Below are positions 24,399 through 33,496 of a stretch of 64,000 nucleotides of DNA, one piece after another. Source of the DNA: G963678095 sp963678095 (GTDB lineage Bacteria > Bacillota > Negativicutes > Selenomonadales > Selenomonadaceae); the NCBI GenBank assembly GCA_963678095.2, contig OY782746.1, forward strand, positions 310,001-374,000. Direction: 5' to 3'. A program made the translations under genes and the position numbers. Position 1 is the stretch's first letter, and the number at the start of each line of letters is the position of its first letter. The notes beneath the pieces are model-generated. The model ran no database searches, was not told the DNA's origin, and saw nothing but the letters and a program-made list of their open reading frames with translations.

Positions 24399-25601
24399 TT
24401 ACAATTTTATAAACTCCTTCGACCGCTCCAAAGCTTCAAATATCTCATTTTCCAGTTTCGACATCTCAATGTAATTTGCTAAGTTTTGTTTGTTTTCTAT
24501 TTTTTGATAAAAATCGCGACACCATTTTGCAATTGTCGTTTCCACCAACGTTTCCCCATGACAAATCAAGGCCTGAACTTCACTTTGAGAGAACGAATTT
24601 AAATCCGTTCGAATTTTCCCGATTCGCTCGACGATGCTGTCAGACCAGCCCATAACTGGAATATCCCGGCCTACTTCGCCATCACGGCCTTGCAATTCAC
24701 GGTAAAAGCGGCAGCTATTTTCAAGTTTCATGTAAATCCCCTGCCATTTTTCCGTGCACATGTCCTGCATAATAATCTTTCGATCCCGACTAGAAACTTG
24801 TGCCATTAAAATATCAATGATCCGCAAGGGTTCATTTAAAAAATGATACTTTTTCTGATTTTTTTTGAACCGCCCGGCAGCATCACTTATTACAAAAACG
24901 GCCTGCTTATCCTGGCGCAGAGCCTGCTCGATCGGAAAATATCCGAGATTATCAAAGACTCCGCCATCTGCCAGATAAACAAAGTCCGGCGTCACGCAGG
25001 GACTCGGTTCATCATGATTTTCTTTGGTCTGATGATAGAATTTATACTCCTGGATATCGAGCTTCATTGGCGAAAGCAATCCTGGAAAGCAAGCACTGGC
25101 AGCTACTGCAAAGGCCAGAGATATATCTTTTACGTCATAGGAATAGCCCGTCTTACTGTCACCAAACTTATTATCGCCAAACTGCCATAGATTCCCATTA
25201 TTTAAATTTGTGGCATTAATTACTGTATGCAGATTCGGTGACAACTCCGTCAGCTTCTTGTCTTGAAAAAGATATCGCTGCAAATTTTCCACCATAATCT
25301 GGCTGTCTCCCTTTAGCCGTAACAAGGCAAGCCCTTTATACAGTAAGATCTTGGTCCGAATATCCTTGCGACTGAATTCAATCAGCGGTTCAATAATAAT
25401 CTGATCGAAATCCTTAACACTTTGAATTTCATCAAAATGAACTGAAAAAAATGCATTGATAATGCTGCCGCCCGACACGGAACTAATAACCTTGATCCGG
25501 TCCTTTAGGCCAAAGGCAATCAGCTTGCGCAATACCCCCGCATGAAAAAAGGTTGCCCGATAGCCTCCGCCAGAAAAAGAACACATAATATCGTTTTCCA
25601 T
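24399..25601 (-). CDS. Patatin-like phospholipase
   Basis: 400 residues. The oxyanion loop SGGGYRATFFHAG is at residues 9-21, the nucleophile Ser lies in SSVSGGSII (about 42-50, with Ser instead of the usual first Gly), and the catalytic Asp is in DGGVFDN (about 210). The C-terminal 150 residues are helical and unassigned. No signal peptide, so it acts in the cytoplasm or is exported otherwise. GGGGGAG precedes the ATG. Patatins serve as membrane-attacking effectors in several conflict systems; that role here is inference. Confidence 0.85.
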   Translation of the reverse strand: MENDIMCSFSGGGYRATFFHAGVLRKLIAFGLKDRIKVISSVSGGSIINAFFSVHFDEIQSVKDFDQIIIEPLIEFSRKDIRTKILLYKGLALLRLKGDSQIMVENLQRYLFQDKKLTELSPNLHTVINATNLNNGNLWQFGDNKFGDSKTGYSYDVKDISLAFAVAASACFPGLLSPMKLDIQEYKFYHQTKENHDEPSPCVTPDFVYLADGGVFDNLGYFPIEQALRQDKQAVFVISDAAGRFKKNQKKYHFLNEPLRIIDILMAQVSSRDRKIIMQDMCTEKWQGIYMKLENSCRFYRELQGRDGEVGRDIPVMGWSDSIVERIGKIRTDLNSFSQSEVQALICHGETLVETTIAKWCRDFYQKIENKQNLANYIEMSKLENEIFEALERSKEFIKL

Positions 25602-25816
25602 TATACTCCCCCTATAGCTGATTTCAGCTTTTTATATCTTGCTGGTTTCAAAATACCATCCCCTGCGACTACAATGGTGGCTTTCTCCATATTTCTTGAA
25701 TAAGGCAAAAAAACCGAAAAATTTTATATACCGCTGCAGATTCCACCTTAGTAGACAACTGGCATGCTATTGTGTTGTTGTAACAAATACAAACTAATTA
25801 AAAAGGAGTGTTTCTT

Positions 25817-26359
25817 ATGGTCATTCAGGCAACGCAAAATGATGTAATATTTCTCGGGCACGGTTTTTATCTAGGAGGAGCCAACACGGGCGGGCGAGAC
25901 AAGAATGTCAACCTGCAAAATAATGTCGACCTGCCGAACAATGTCGATTTCTATCTGCTGGAGCCGATAGGCGCTAAACTGGACGCCAGACTGGCTGATG
26001 ATTTAATTCATCAAGAGCGTACAGACATATCTCTCTTTCATCGTGACGGCAGCGCGGACAGTGATATTTCAAAGAGCTTTCCCCACGTGTACAATACTAC
26101 TTGTCCCAATTTCATCTTACAAGACCTTGGCCCCGAATTGAAAAAAAAGCTTAAGCTCGCCAACTTGCCTCCTGTTGGATCGCCTTATATTGTTCTCGTT
26201 TCCCAAGATACACCTTTATCCGACTTGCTGAACCGGGACGATGTCTCGAGGCTCATTAAGGAGCACCAGCAAAGCAACACGCGTCTGCGTATATTCTGGG
26301 CTGCCTGTGCCAGCCAAGACGAACCCAGTGAAACCTCTGTGGTTTTGAAGCGATCCTAA
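25817..26359 (+). CDS. Stv-like putative adhesin-domain protein
   Basis: 180 residues from ATG 25817 (AAAAGGAG upstream). The start NDVIFLGHGFYLGGANTG and the segment VDFYLLEPIGAKLDARLAD resemble the Stv putative adhesin domain (GHG motif, then a FY-x-P-x-G strand) found in polymorphic-toxin and similar conflict loci. A repeat-like NNVDLPNNVD lies between. It diverges from the patatin gene across 215 bp, so the two may share regulation, and it has a strong terminator. Domain call from memory, moderate certainty. Confidence 0.5.
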   Translation: MVIQATQNDVIFLGHGFYLGGANTGGRDKNVNLQNNVDLPNNVDFYLLEPIGAKLDARLADDLIHQERTDISLFHRDGSADSDISKSFPHVYNTTCPNFILQDLGPELKKKLKLANLPPVGSPYIVLVSQDTPLSDLLNRDDVSRLIKEHQQSNTRLRIFWAACASQDEPSETSVVLKRS

Positions 26360-26418
26360 AAAGAAACCAAATAAATCTAATTGTTGAAGGTCCATTCATT
26401 TCTTAATTCCTTTCAACT

Positions 26419-26459
26419 AAAAAGGTCCTCAGCTACTACCTGTAGCCGAGGACCTTTTT
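26419..26459 (+). terminator. Terminator after the Stv-like gene
   Basis: AAAAAGGTCCTC and GAGGACCTTTTT, extended by GCTAC/GTAGC, give a long stem ending in a T-run. It is placed 60 bp after the stop of the plus-strand gene and can also serve the opposite strand. Confidence 0.85.
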
Positions 26460-26550
26460 CACAACCCCTATTAAAAAATTTTAAATACCTAACGTGACAG
26501 ACTATCACTCACAAAAGCACTCCCGTGTCATGTTGCGCAATTACGTCGAT

Positions 26551-27417
26551 CTATCGGCGCTGAGAATTTCCCAGGATAATTCCACCTAAAATCAGTCCAA
26601 TCCCAAGCCACTGCCCCCAAACAAGCTGTTCGCCCAAAATGAAACAGGCCAGTAAGATTGCCACCGGCAGCTCCGATGCCGTCAGTATGCTGCCAAGTCC
26701 GGTTCCAACATGCGGAATTCCGAGCGAGAAAAGGATTGGCGGCAATGCAATTCCGAATGCCCCCAGCAAAATACCATAGGGGAACAAGGCGATTAGCGTC
26801 GAAACATCGGTCAAAAACATCGGCGGGAAAAATATAAAAATCATTCCGGAGGCGCCCACGGACATCAGCGCACTTTTAAATATCGGGGGCACATCACGGC
26901 CCACTGTCCCACTGATAAGGAGCAACAGTGAATAGGTCAGTGCCGCCAAAAAGCCCCACAGCATCCCTGGAGTAAACATCAGGCTGCTTTCCTCCAGCTG
27001 CATCCCGGTAGCAAACAAGGATCCGACCAGCAGCAAGCCAAGTGCCATAAGCTTTTGACGGTCGGGACGCCGATGAAAAAAGAGCCACTCCAGCCCACAG
27101 CCAATCCAGACAAACTGGAATAAAAAAATAATAGCCAGCGACGCCGGCAGCGTCTCCAACGATTTATAATAGAAAATTGTCGTACAGCCGATAACACTTC
27201 CCGACAAAATCAGCCCCATCGTTCTTTTCCAGCCAAGCACTGCTTTCTTCCAGCGCCAGGCTATACTCCAAAGCAGCAGCATGCCAAAAAGCCCCTGGGC
27301 TCCGCAGACTTCCGCCGTCGAAATCCCGTGCTCATAGGCAATTTTCACAATCGTGGACAAGATGCCATAACTGCACCCGCCTAAAAACACCATCCATGCA
27401 TAATACCCTTTTGACAA
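26551..27417 (-). CDS. EamA/DMT-family transporter
   Basis: 288 residues from a TTG at 27417, preceded by GGAGG; this start gives the usual family length, while the upstream open frame crosses a terminator hairpin and is unlikely to be translated. Ten helices in two EamA repeats (second begins near residue 150, WGFLAALTYSLLLLISG). Substrate unknown, probably an amino acid or metabolite. The leader contains a strong terminator-like hairpin, which suggests attenuation. Confidence 0.85.
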   Translation of the reverse strand: MSKGYYAWMVFLGGCSYGILSTIVKIAYEHGISTAEVCGAQGLFGMLLLWSIAWRWKKAVLGWKRTMGLILSGSVIGCTTIFYYKSLETLPASLAIIFLFQFVWIGCGLEWLFFHRRPDRQKLMALGLLLVGSLFATGMQLEESSLMFTPGMLWGFLAALTYSLLLLISGTVGRDVPPIFKSALMSVGASGMIFIFFPPMFLTDVSTLIALFPYGILLGAFGIALPPILFSLGIPHVGTGLGSILTASELPVAILLACFILGEQLVWGQWLGIGLILGGIILGNSQRR

Positions 27418-27440
27418 AATATCGCCTCCATAAAAACACA

Positions 27441-27486
27441 AAAAAATCGCCACACAATACCGCAAGCGATACTGTGTGGCGAAAAT
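27441..27486 (-). terminator. Intrinsic terminator in the leader of the EamA gene
   Basis: TCGCCACACA (27447-27456) and TGTGTGGCGA (27473-27482) form a perfect 10-bp stem with further pairing (ATAC/GTAT, GCTTGC loop) and on the minus strand are followed by TTTTTTTGTG. It lies 24 bp upstream of the gene start and downstream of a promoter, so it could be an attenuator; alternatively it ends the upstream operon. Confidence 0.7.
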
Positions 27487-27534
27487 AGATCTCTCTAGAA
27501 AAATCCACATCCAAATAGGTTTTATTATGTAATA

Positions 27535-27563
27535 AGTCTATCTGATATCTTTCTGTTTGTCAA
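27535..27563 (-). promoter_or_regulatory. Promoter upstream of the EamA leader
   Basis: TTGACA (27563-27558) and TAGACT (27540-27535) with a 17-bp spacer on the minus strand, predicting a transcript start near 27528 and a leader of about 110 nt containing the terminator hairpin. Confidence 0.55.
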
Positions 27564-27637
27564 ATCCCTCCAAGCAGCCTGCAGGTTAATCAGACGGATT
27601 TTCTCTGTAACCACCAGCAGCTGCTGCCGGCTGCAAC

Positions 27638-28300
27638 TTAAGATCTTGCCCTTAATAGTAAGGTTATTGCATAATGCGTTATTCCTGTATAACAGCCCAA
27701 AACCGCCAGATAGTCGAGGAAAAAGCGGCCTGCTGGCGGCGTTTCCCAGCCAAAACTATGTTCCATCAATAACAACGCTCCTATATGCTGCGTAAACGAC
27801 GCATAGACACCATACGCAATGATCCCGGCTGCCAACACCTTGCTGTACGCAAAACATTTTTTGTGAAGTCCCTGCCGTTCCAACCATTTTTGCCCATCGC
27901 GCCATAACGGCTGCCAATGAAGGCCTAGATGCATTCCGATCAGGACAAAACACAGATAAGCACTTCCCTGATGAATCGCATGCAGCCAAATAGAAGCTGT
28001 TCCCGACAAGGCGTTGACCGGCAGTAAAACCTGTGAAATCAATAGACCTGACACCAGGCTCATACAAAACGCAAGTCCCAGGGAAACGTTCATCAGTCTT
28101 ATTAGCCCCCAGTGAAAATTGCGGGCTCCTCTAAAAAGGGCCTTATACCAATACAAATTTAAACGATTATGCCACAGCACCAATAGGAAAAGACTTAGGC
28201 CCAAAAGTTCATGTCTGATATTTCCGATAAAACGGTAATTCATCAGCAGCAAAAAAGACAGAGCCAACGCAATATTTAAAAGATTTTTTCTCAAAACCAT
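27638..28300 (-). CDS. DUF4405-type membrane cytochrome b-like protein
   Basis: 220 residues with about five helices. His residues lie in helices in the positions expected for haem ligands (RHELLGLSLFLLVLWHNRLN, ASIWLHAIHQGSAYLCFVLIGMHLG written here as separate parts: WLHAIHQG and LIGMHLGLHW). The pattern matches DUF4405 proteins, which are related to cytochrome b561 domains and often adjoin flavodoxin or flavin reductase genes. It follows an FMN-reductase-like gene by 14 bp, so the pair may move electrons to a membrane haem protein. Confidence 0.7.
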   Translation of the reverse strand: MVLRKNLLNIALALSFLLLMNYRFIGNIRHELLGLSLFLLVLWHNRLNLYWYKALFRGARNFHWGLIRLMNVSLGLAFCMSLVSGLLISQVLLPVNALSGTASIWLHAIHQGSAYLCFVLIGMHLGLHWQPLWRDGQKWLERQGLHKKCFAYSKVLAAGIIAYGVYASFTQHIGALLLMEHSFGWETPPAGRFFLDYLAVLGCYTGITHYAITLLLRARS

Positions 28301-28314
28301 TCACACCCTAAAAA

Positions 28315-28857
28315 TTAAATGGATTTCCCCTTTTCATAGGCTTCCTGCAGTACCTTCCTGCCACTAATTTCAGCTGCCGCAGTAACCCCGCCGCCTAGCA
28401 AAACTCCTTTAAGCTCCGCGCGGGCAAAACAGTCCAGCCATCCCTTGAGACCATGAATTGCACCATCTATTGCCGTTTCCGCCGAATCGGCAGCGGCAGC
28501 CAATAAATAAATTTCACGAAAAGCATACTCCGAACCAAATAAAGGATTCATCCGGTCCAGCATCGTTTTCATCTGCCCCGACATCTCGTAATAATAAATC
28601 GGCGTAGCAAATACGAGCACATCGGCAACGCTCATTTTTTGTATAATCTCGTTTACATCATCTTTTATAATGCAGCACCTTGTTGTCTGGCACGTTAAAC
28701 AGCCTTTACAAAAATTGATTGCTTTGTCCTTTAGCGAAATTTGCCTTACTTCATGGCCCGCCGCTTTAGCCCCTTTGGCAAATTCATTTGCCAATATTTC
28801 GGAGTTGCTATTCCCCCGCAAGCTTGCGGATAAAATCAAAACTTTCTTGTTCATCAT
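28315..28857 (-). CDS. NADPH-dependent FMN reductase / iron-sulfur flavoprotein family
   Basis: 180 residues with the flavodoxin-like fold. LILSASLRGNSNSEILANEF is the phosphate-binding loop, CKGCLTCQTTRCC is the Cys cluster of iron-sulfur flavoprotein-type members, and ATPIYYYEMSGQMKTMLDR is the conserved FMN-binding segment. AAAGGGG precedes the ATG pair. It probably transfers electrons from NAD(P)H or ferredoxin to small acceptors. It is the first gene of a two-gene unit with the cytochrome-like protein. Confidence 0.85.
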   Translation of the reverse strand: MMNKKVLILSASLRGNSNSEILANEFAKGAKAAGHEVRQISLKDKAINFCKGCLTCQTTRCCIIKDDVNEIIQKMSVADVLVFATPIYYYEMSGQMKTMLDRMNPLFGSEYAFREIYLLAAAADSAETAIDGAIHGLKGWLDCFARAELKGVLLGGGVTAAAEISGRKVLQEAYEKGKSI

Positions 28858-28904
28858 AAAGCCCCTTTACTTTTCATAAATTACATACTTCTTTGCGCCG
28901 TCGA

Positions 28905-29534
28905 TTATTTATTAAAACCAGCCTTTGCCAGCCAGGCGGTAATGCTCTCCCTGGAATACCCCTTATCACTGCCCTCTAATACCAGTTCCTCAAGAACCGT
29001 TGATTTAGCCGCTATTTCCCTCATATCTTCCAGGCTGTGCCCTGCACCATATCCTCCATGGGTGCAAAATGGCACAATCGTCTTGCCGGCAAGCTCCGGC
29101 GCAGACAAAAAGGAGGCCGCAACCGGCGAAAGCGTATACCACCAGATAGGCGTTCCAACAAAAATCACATCATAATCAGCCAGATGGGGCACCTGCTCCT
29201 TAAGCTCGGGCTTATAGCCTGTCTCAACCTCCTGCTTCCCCTGCTGCTCAACTGTCTTATAATCCTTGGAATAGGGGACCAGCGGTTGTAATTCGAAAAT
29301 ATCGGCATCTGTCAGCTGCTGAATGTTTTCAGCCAGAAGGCGCGTATTACCTGTATACGAAAAATATACCACCACAGCTTTTTTCCCATTTAAAACATCC
29401 GCCTTTTGTCCGCGTTGCTCAAGTGTCTGTACGTTGTCCCTATTCACTGGCGGCAGTGCCCGGGCGCCAAAAACCTGCCAGCCGCCAAGCATAAGCAAGG
29501 CAACTGCCACCGTGCCACAAATTATTTTTTTCAT
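28905..29534 (-). CDS. Membrane-anchored flavodoxin
   Basis: 209 residues from ATG 29534 (AAAGG upstream). A signal anchor or signal peptide (about 3-22) is followed by a flavodoxin domain: VVVYFSYTGNTRLLAENI (FMN phosphate loop), VGTPIWWYTLSPVAASFL and PFCTHGGYGAGHSLEDM. A flavodoxin outside the membrane is unusual for electron transfer but common in this group of anaerobes. A second anchored relative is encoded at 48243-48863. Confidence 0.85.
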   Translation of the reverse strand: MKKIICGTVAVALLMLGGWQVFGARALPPVNRDNVQTLEQRGQKADVLNGKKAVVVYFSYTGNTRLLAENIQQLTDADIFELQPLVPYSKDYKTVEQQGKQEVETGYKPELKEQVPHLADYDVIFVGTPIWWYTLSPVAASFLSAPELAGKTIVPFCTHGGYGAGHSLEDMREIAAKSTVLEELVLEGSDKGYSRESITAWLAKAGFNK

Positions 29535-29636
29535 CAAAATCAACCTTTCTAAATTCAACCAACGCTGAAAATCATTTGTAAATCAATACCGTTTCAGTAT
29601 AACCCCTGGACTTAACTCCAGCTCAAGTGCTTTTTC

Positions 29637-30800
29637 CTAAATAAAATTTTTTTCTGTCAGACCACTTAGCTGAATAAAGATCGTCACTCGCGCCAGTGCA
29701 ATAAAGAGCAGTCCGGCCAGAACAACATAGGCGGTGCCCAGCTCGGCAATAAATATTCCGCCCACAGCCGTCCCCAGTGTTGTCCCCAGATTCGCCGCTG
29801 TCAAAAAAAGTCCATTGGCAAAGTCTGGCGCTTCCGGGACGGCATTAGCTACCCAGTACTGCGTAACATTTGCATTGATACCGCCAAGAATTCCCCACAG
29901 AATTGTCAGCACCAGCATCGGCCCCCAAAACATTCCGCAAAAAAACAGCAACCCATAAAGGCCTGCCAAAGCAAGCATAAAAACTTGCACCGTGCGCCTT
30001 GCATTGCGCACAAGCATTTCTCCAGCCAACATGCTGCCCAAAATATTCATCACCCCATAGATAAAAAGCATACTGCTCGTGCCTGATAAAGGCACTGCGG
30101 TAACTCGCCCGAGATATTCCGGCAGATAATTAAATACGCCAAAGACAGCTCCATTCATAAGCATAACTGCCAAAACAGCTGCCAGAACCTTCGGCTTTTT
30201 TAATACACAGAGCTGTGAGCCATATGATAACCGGTGGCTTACCGGAAGGGAAGGCACCAGCCAGATCGTCGCAATAAACACCAGAATATTAACCGCGGCA
30301 AAAAAGCTCAAGGCCATTGCCAGCGAAAAAGTCCCGGCAATAAAATTGCTGATCGGCACGCCGATAACCATCCCGGCCGACACACCGACTACAATTTTCG
30401 CTACAGCTTTTGGTGCCAGCTGCGGCTTTACCGATGCCGCAGCTACACTAAAAGCCATCGAGCAATAAATCGGATGGAAAAAAGCCGGGATAATTCTGGC
30501 AAGCAGTAACACCTTAAAGCTCTCAGCAAAGATCGATACAAGGTTTCCCACGATAAACACACCCAAAACCAACAGCATAACCGATTTGCGATTCATCCCG
30601 GAAAACAACAAGGGCATTGTCGGCCCGGCGACCGCTACCCCCAGCGCAAACAAGCTCACAAGGGTGCCAGCTTTTACGATACTTACATCAAATTGCGCTG
30701 CAATAAACGGCAAAAGCCCGATAAAACCCATCTCTGTATTTAAAATGCCAAAGACACCGACTGCCAAAATATACACCAACAGACTATTTTTGTTTAACAT
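29637..30800 (-). CDS. MFS transporter (arabinose-efflux/YdhP type)
   Basis: 387 residues, twelve helices. Family signs include the helix-1 GFIGLLPFIAAQFDVSIVKAG written as GFIGLLPFIAA then VSIVKAG, the cytoplasmic loop after helix 2 (SGMNRKSV) and helix 4 ARIIPAFFHPIYCSMAF. Such DHA1 proteins export sugars, drugs or nucleosides. It faces a LysR regulator gene across 395 bp and is a plausible target. Substrate unknown. Confidence 0.87.
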   Translation of the reverse strand: MLNKNSLLVYILAVGVFGILNTEMGFIGLLPFIAAQFDVSIVKAGTLVSLFALGVAVAGPTMPLLFSGMNRKSVMLLVLGVFIVGNLVSIFAESFKVLLLARIIPAFFHPIYCSMAFSVAAASVKPQLAPKAVAKIVVGVSAGMVIGVPISNFIAGTFSLAMALSFFAAVNILVFIATIWLVPSLPVSHRLSYGSQLCVLKKPKVLAAVLAVMLMNGAVFGVFNYLPEYLGRVTAVPLSGTSSMLFIYGVMNILGSMLAGEMLVRNARRTVQVFMLALAGLYGLLFFCGMFWGPMLVLTILWGILGGINANVTQYWVANAVPEAPDFANGLFLTAANLGTTLGTAVGGIFIAELGTAYVVLAGLLFIALARVTIFIQLSGLTEKNFI

Positions 30801-31195
30801 AACAAATACTCACTCCATAATAAATTCCTATATCAAAATACAGTGATTCAAATCATTATAAATCACATTACAGACAAATTGATCCCGAGATGTCGCCTAT
30901 TTTAGTCCCTTGCAAAAAAAACGTCAAAACAGTTCCCTCTCGCAGACAAATCCAAACCTCCAGTTTGCTCAAAAAGAAAAAGCAACCTCCTGTATAGCAA
31001 AAAATACGGAGAATTGCTTTATATTGCTACACTGACAATGCGATTTATTACAAAAAGCAAGCAGCTTTTATCCCATATCTGGCAGAATACCTTCTGTAAA
31101 ACTATAATAATCACATCTTTAAGCTTTATAAGCATTATAAAAACTGTTATACTGTCGATAATATAACGTTCTGTACAGAAAGGAAGGCATATTCT
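30801..31195. other. Intergenic region with one minus-strand terminator
   Basis: 395 bp between the MFS gene and the LysR gene. A hairpin at 30979-31020 (AAAGCAA/TTGCTTT with inner CTCC/GGAG and GTAT/ATAC pairing) is followed on the minus strand by TTTTTCTTTTTG. No convincing minus-strand gene precedes it, so it may end a short RNA beginning near 31140. GTGATT/AATCAC arms at 30841-30864 could be a weak operator for the MFS gene. Nothing else is seen. Confidence 0.45.
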
Positions 31196-32077
31196 ATGGA
31201 ATTCAGAGTTCTCTCCTATTTTCTCACAGTTGCGCGTGAGGAAAATATTTCCCGCGCTGCAGAAACACTGCATATCACACAGCCAACCCTTTCTCGCCAG
31301 CTTTCCGAACTAGAAAATGAATTAGGCGTCAAGCTTTTGAATCGCGGCAAACGCAAAACAACATTAACGGAAGCTGGCTTGCTGCTGCGCAAGCGTGCGG
31401 AAGAAATCACCGAACTGACAGAAAAAACCCGACACGAATTTTATGAAAATCAAAAACTGATCGCCGGTGATATTTACATTGGCTGTGCCGAAACACATGC
31501 CATACAGCAACTGGCAACAGCAGCCCAAAAAATCAGCACCCTGCATCCACATATCCGTTACCAGCTATTCAGTGCCAAGGCGGATGAGGTACTTGAACGC
31601 CTTGAGAAGGGTCTCTTGGATTTCGGTGTCTTAATTGAACCGCCCAATCTCAATCAATACCGCTCGATTCAACTGCAAGAACATAATACCTGGGGTCTGC
31701 TTATGCGAAAGGACTCCGCCCTCAGCAGCAAAACCGCAATCACGGCACAAGATGTCTGGGATATCCCCCTGATTATCTCGCAGCAAACACTGCTGACCCA
31801 CGAATTGTACCATTGGTTGCAAAAAGATCCCAAAGACCTGCATACAGTCGCTACCTATAATCTTCTATTCAATGCTTCCCTGTTGGTGAAAGCAGGCCTG
31901 GGCTATGCTCTTTGCCTTGATAAATTAATCGCAACCGGTCAGGACAGCGAGCTCTGTTTCCGCCCGCTGACACCAGGGTTGACAGCCCGCGTCTATTTGA
32001 TCTGGAAACAACATCATCACTTTTCCAAAGCGGCAAATTTATTTCGCGCGGAAATCCTCCAGGCCATCGCTGATTAA
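31196..32077 (+). CDS. LysR-family transcriptional regulator
   Basis: 293 residues. The N-terminal winged HTH (FRVLSYFLTVAREENISRAA, then TQPTLSRQLSELENELGVKL) is followed by a LysR_substrate domain (about 90-290). AAAGGAAGG precedes the ATG. It probably controls the divergent MFS exporter gene or the flavodoxin genes beyond, in response to an unknown ligand. Confidence 0.92.
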   Translation: MEFRVLSYFLTVAREENISRAAETLHITQPTLSRQLSELENELGVKLLNRGKRKTTLTEAGLLLRKRAEEITELTEKTRHEFYENQKLIAGDIYIGCAETHAIQQLATAAQKISTLHPHIRYQLFSAKADEVLERLEKGLLDFGVLIEPPNLNQYRSIQLQEHNTWGLLMRKDSALSSKTAITAQDVWDIPLIISQQTLLTHELYHWLQKDPKDLHTVATYNLLFNASLLVKAGLGYALCLDKLIATGQDSELCFRPLTPGLTARVYLIWKQHHHFSKAANLFRAEILQAIAD

Positions 32078-32101
32078 CGACAGGATCTCGCTTATGCTAT
32101 A

Positions 32102-33208
32102 TTATTTCAGATTTGCTTTAAAAAACGCATCCATTTTATCAAACGGGATAATATCCATTCGGTCATAGAGATCGGTATGGTTTGCTCCCGGGATAAGCAA
32201 GAGCTCCTTATTATCTCCTTTCAGCTTTTTGAACGCATCTTTGCTGAAATAGACCGAATGAGCGTTCTCGCCATGAATCATCAATACCGCACTGCGAATC
32301 TCATCACTATAGGCAAGAAGAGGCATTGTCATAAACGATATGGCGGAGGTCGTATTCCAGCCGGCATTGGAATTTACAGAACGAACATGATAGCCACGTT
32401 TCGTCTTATAGTAATCATAATAGTCCTTTACAAACACAGGTACATCAGCCGGTAGCTGATCAGGAACTCCCCCCGCTTTAGCATATGTTCCCGCTTTATA
32501 ATCTTGTGTCCGCTGATTATTGAGTTTCTGCCGCTGCAAATATCTCTCATCCGGCCCCATGGCATCAAAGTAGCCATTTGCTATCACTCGGGTCATATCA
32601 TACATGGTCGAGGTAACCGTAGCCTTTACACGCGTATCCATCGTCGCTGTGTTAAGAGCCATTCCACCCCAGCCACAAATACCGATGATGCCAATACGGT
32701 CCGGGTCTACGTTATTTTGTGTCGACAGGAAATCAACCGCCGCTGAAAAATCCTCTGTGTTGATTTCCGGCGAAGCCACATCACGCGGCGCCCCACCACT
32801 TTCCCCCGTAAAGGAAGGATCAAACGCTATTGTCAGATAGCCCCGCTCTGCCATAGCCTGCGCATAAAGCCCTGACGACTGTTCTTTTACCGCCCCGAAT
32901 GGGCCGCTTACTGCAATCGCCGCTAATTTCCCCGTCACATTTTTCGGTTCATAAAGATCGGCGGCCAAAGTGATACCATAGCGGTTATGAAAGGTCACTT
33001 TACGATGCTTAACCTTATCGCTCTGCGGAAATACCTTGTCCCACTTTTGCGTTAATTTCAAAGTAGCAGCCTCCGTATTAGCGCTGTTAGTTACTATTGT
33101 ATCGGTTGTTGCCTGCGCTGCAGCCCCAACCCCATCAGCGCCCAGTGCCATAACCACACCCAGCAAGGCCGTTGTTAATATTCGTTTTGCCTTAAATCCT
33201 GTTTTCAT
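32102..33208 (-). CDS. Secreted alpha/beta hydrolase (dienelactone-hydrolase/YcjY-like)
   Basis: 368 residues from ATG 33208 (GAGAGG upstream). A signal peptide (about 1-30, ending VGAAAQA) precedes an alpha/beta-hydrolase fold. The nucleophile elbow is GICGWGG with Cys, the catalytic His lies in PGANHTDLYD, and LLAYSDEIRSAVLMIHGEN precedes the acid. Cys as nucleophile is typical of dienelactone hydrolase relatives. A homologous secreted protein is at 49114-50274. It converges with the LysR gene; substrate unknown. Confidence 0.8.
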   Translation of the reverse strand: MKTGFKAKRILTTALLGVVMALGADGVGAAAQATTDTIVTNSANTEAATLKLTQKWDKVFPQSDKVKHRKVTFHNRYGITLAADLYEPKNVTGKLAAIAVSGPFGAVKEQSSGLYAQAMAERGYLTIAFDPSFTGESGGAPRDVASPEINTEDFSAAVDFLSTQNNVDPDRIGIIGICGWGGMALNTATMDTRVKATVTSTMYDMTRVIANGYFDAMGPDERYLQRQKLNNQRTQDYKAGTYAKAGGVPDQLPADVPVFVKDYYDYYKTKRGYHVRSVNSNAGWNTTSAISFMTMPLLAYSDEIRSAVLMIHGENAHSVYFSKDAFKKLKGDNKELLLIPGANHTDLYDRMDIIPFDKMDAFFKANLK

Positions 33209-33496
33209 ATAAATCATCCTCTCTTGAAAATCCCTAGTTCTTATAAACGGAGTATCTTCTTTCCGGCACGACATTCCTTCTGTCATCCGCATCAGCAAAA
33301 CCACATTTTGCCTGTATCCGTTTATAATTTCATTATAATATGGCAATAATTTTAAATAAAATACCTATATTGAACTTTAAACCATGCTTAAAAAGCATTA
33401 ATATCGCAGCATCTGTATACTGACTATATTTATAAACAAGCATTTTCAAGCTTTAGGATTTTCATCGAGGTCAGCCAATAAGCAAAAAGGCCCTAG

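Noticed and set aside
24399..25601. CBASS-type assignment of the patatin gene
   Set aside because: No cyclic-nucleotide synthase or other CBASS gene lies nearby, so only a general effector role can be proposed.
27332..27514. Leader peptide or small gene over the EamA leader
   Set aside because: It would cross a perfect terminator and overlaps the transporter in another frame without a ribosome binding site.
31019..31273. Minus-strand frame of 84 codons overlapping the LysR start
   Set aside because: Low-complexity composition and no ribosome binding site; a short untranslated RNA ending at 30979 is more likely.
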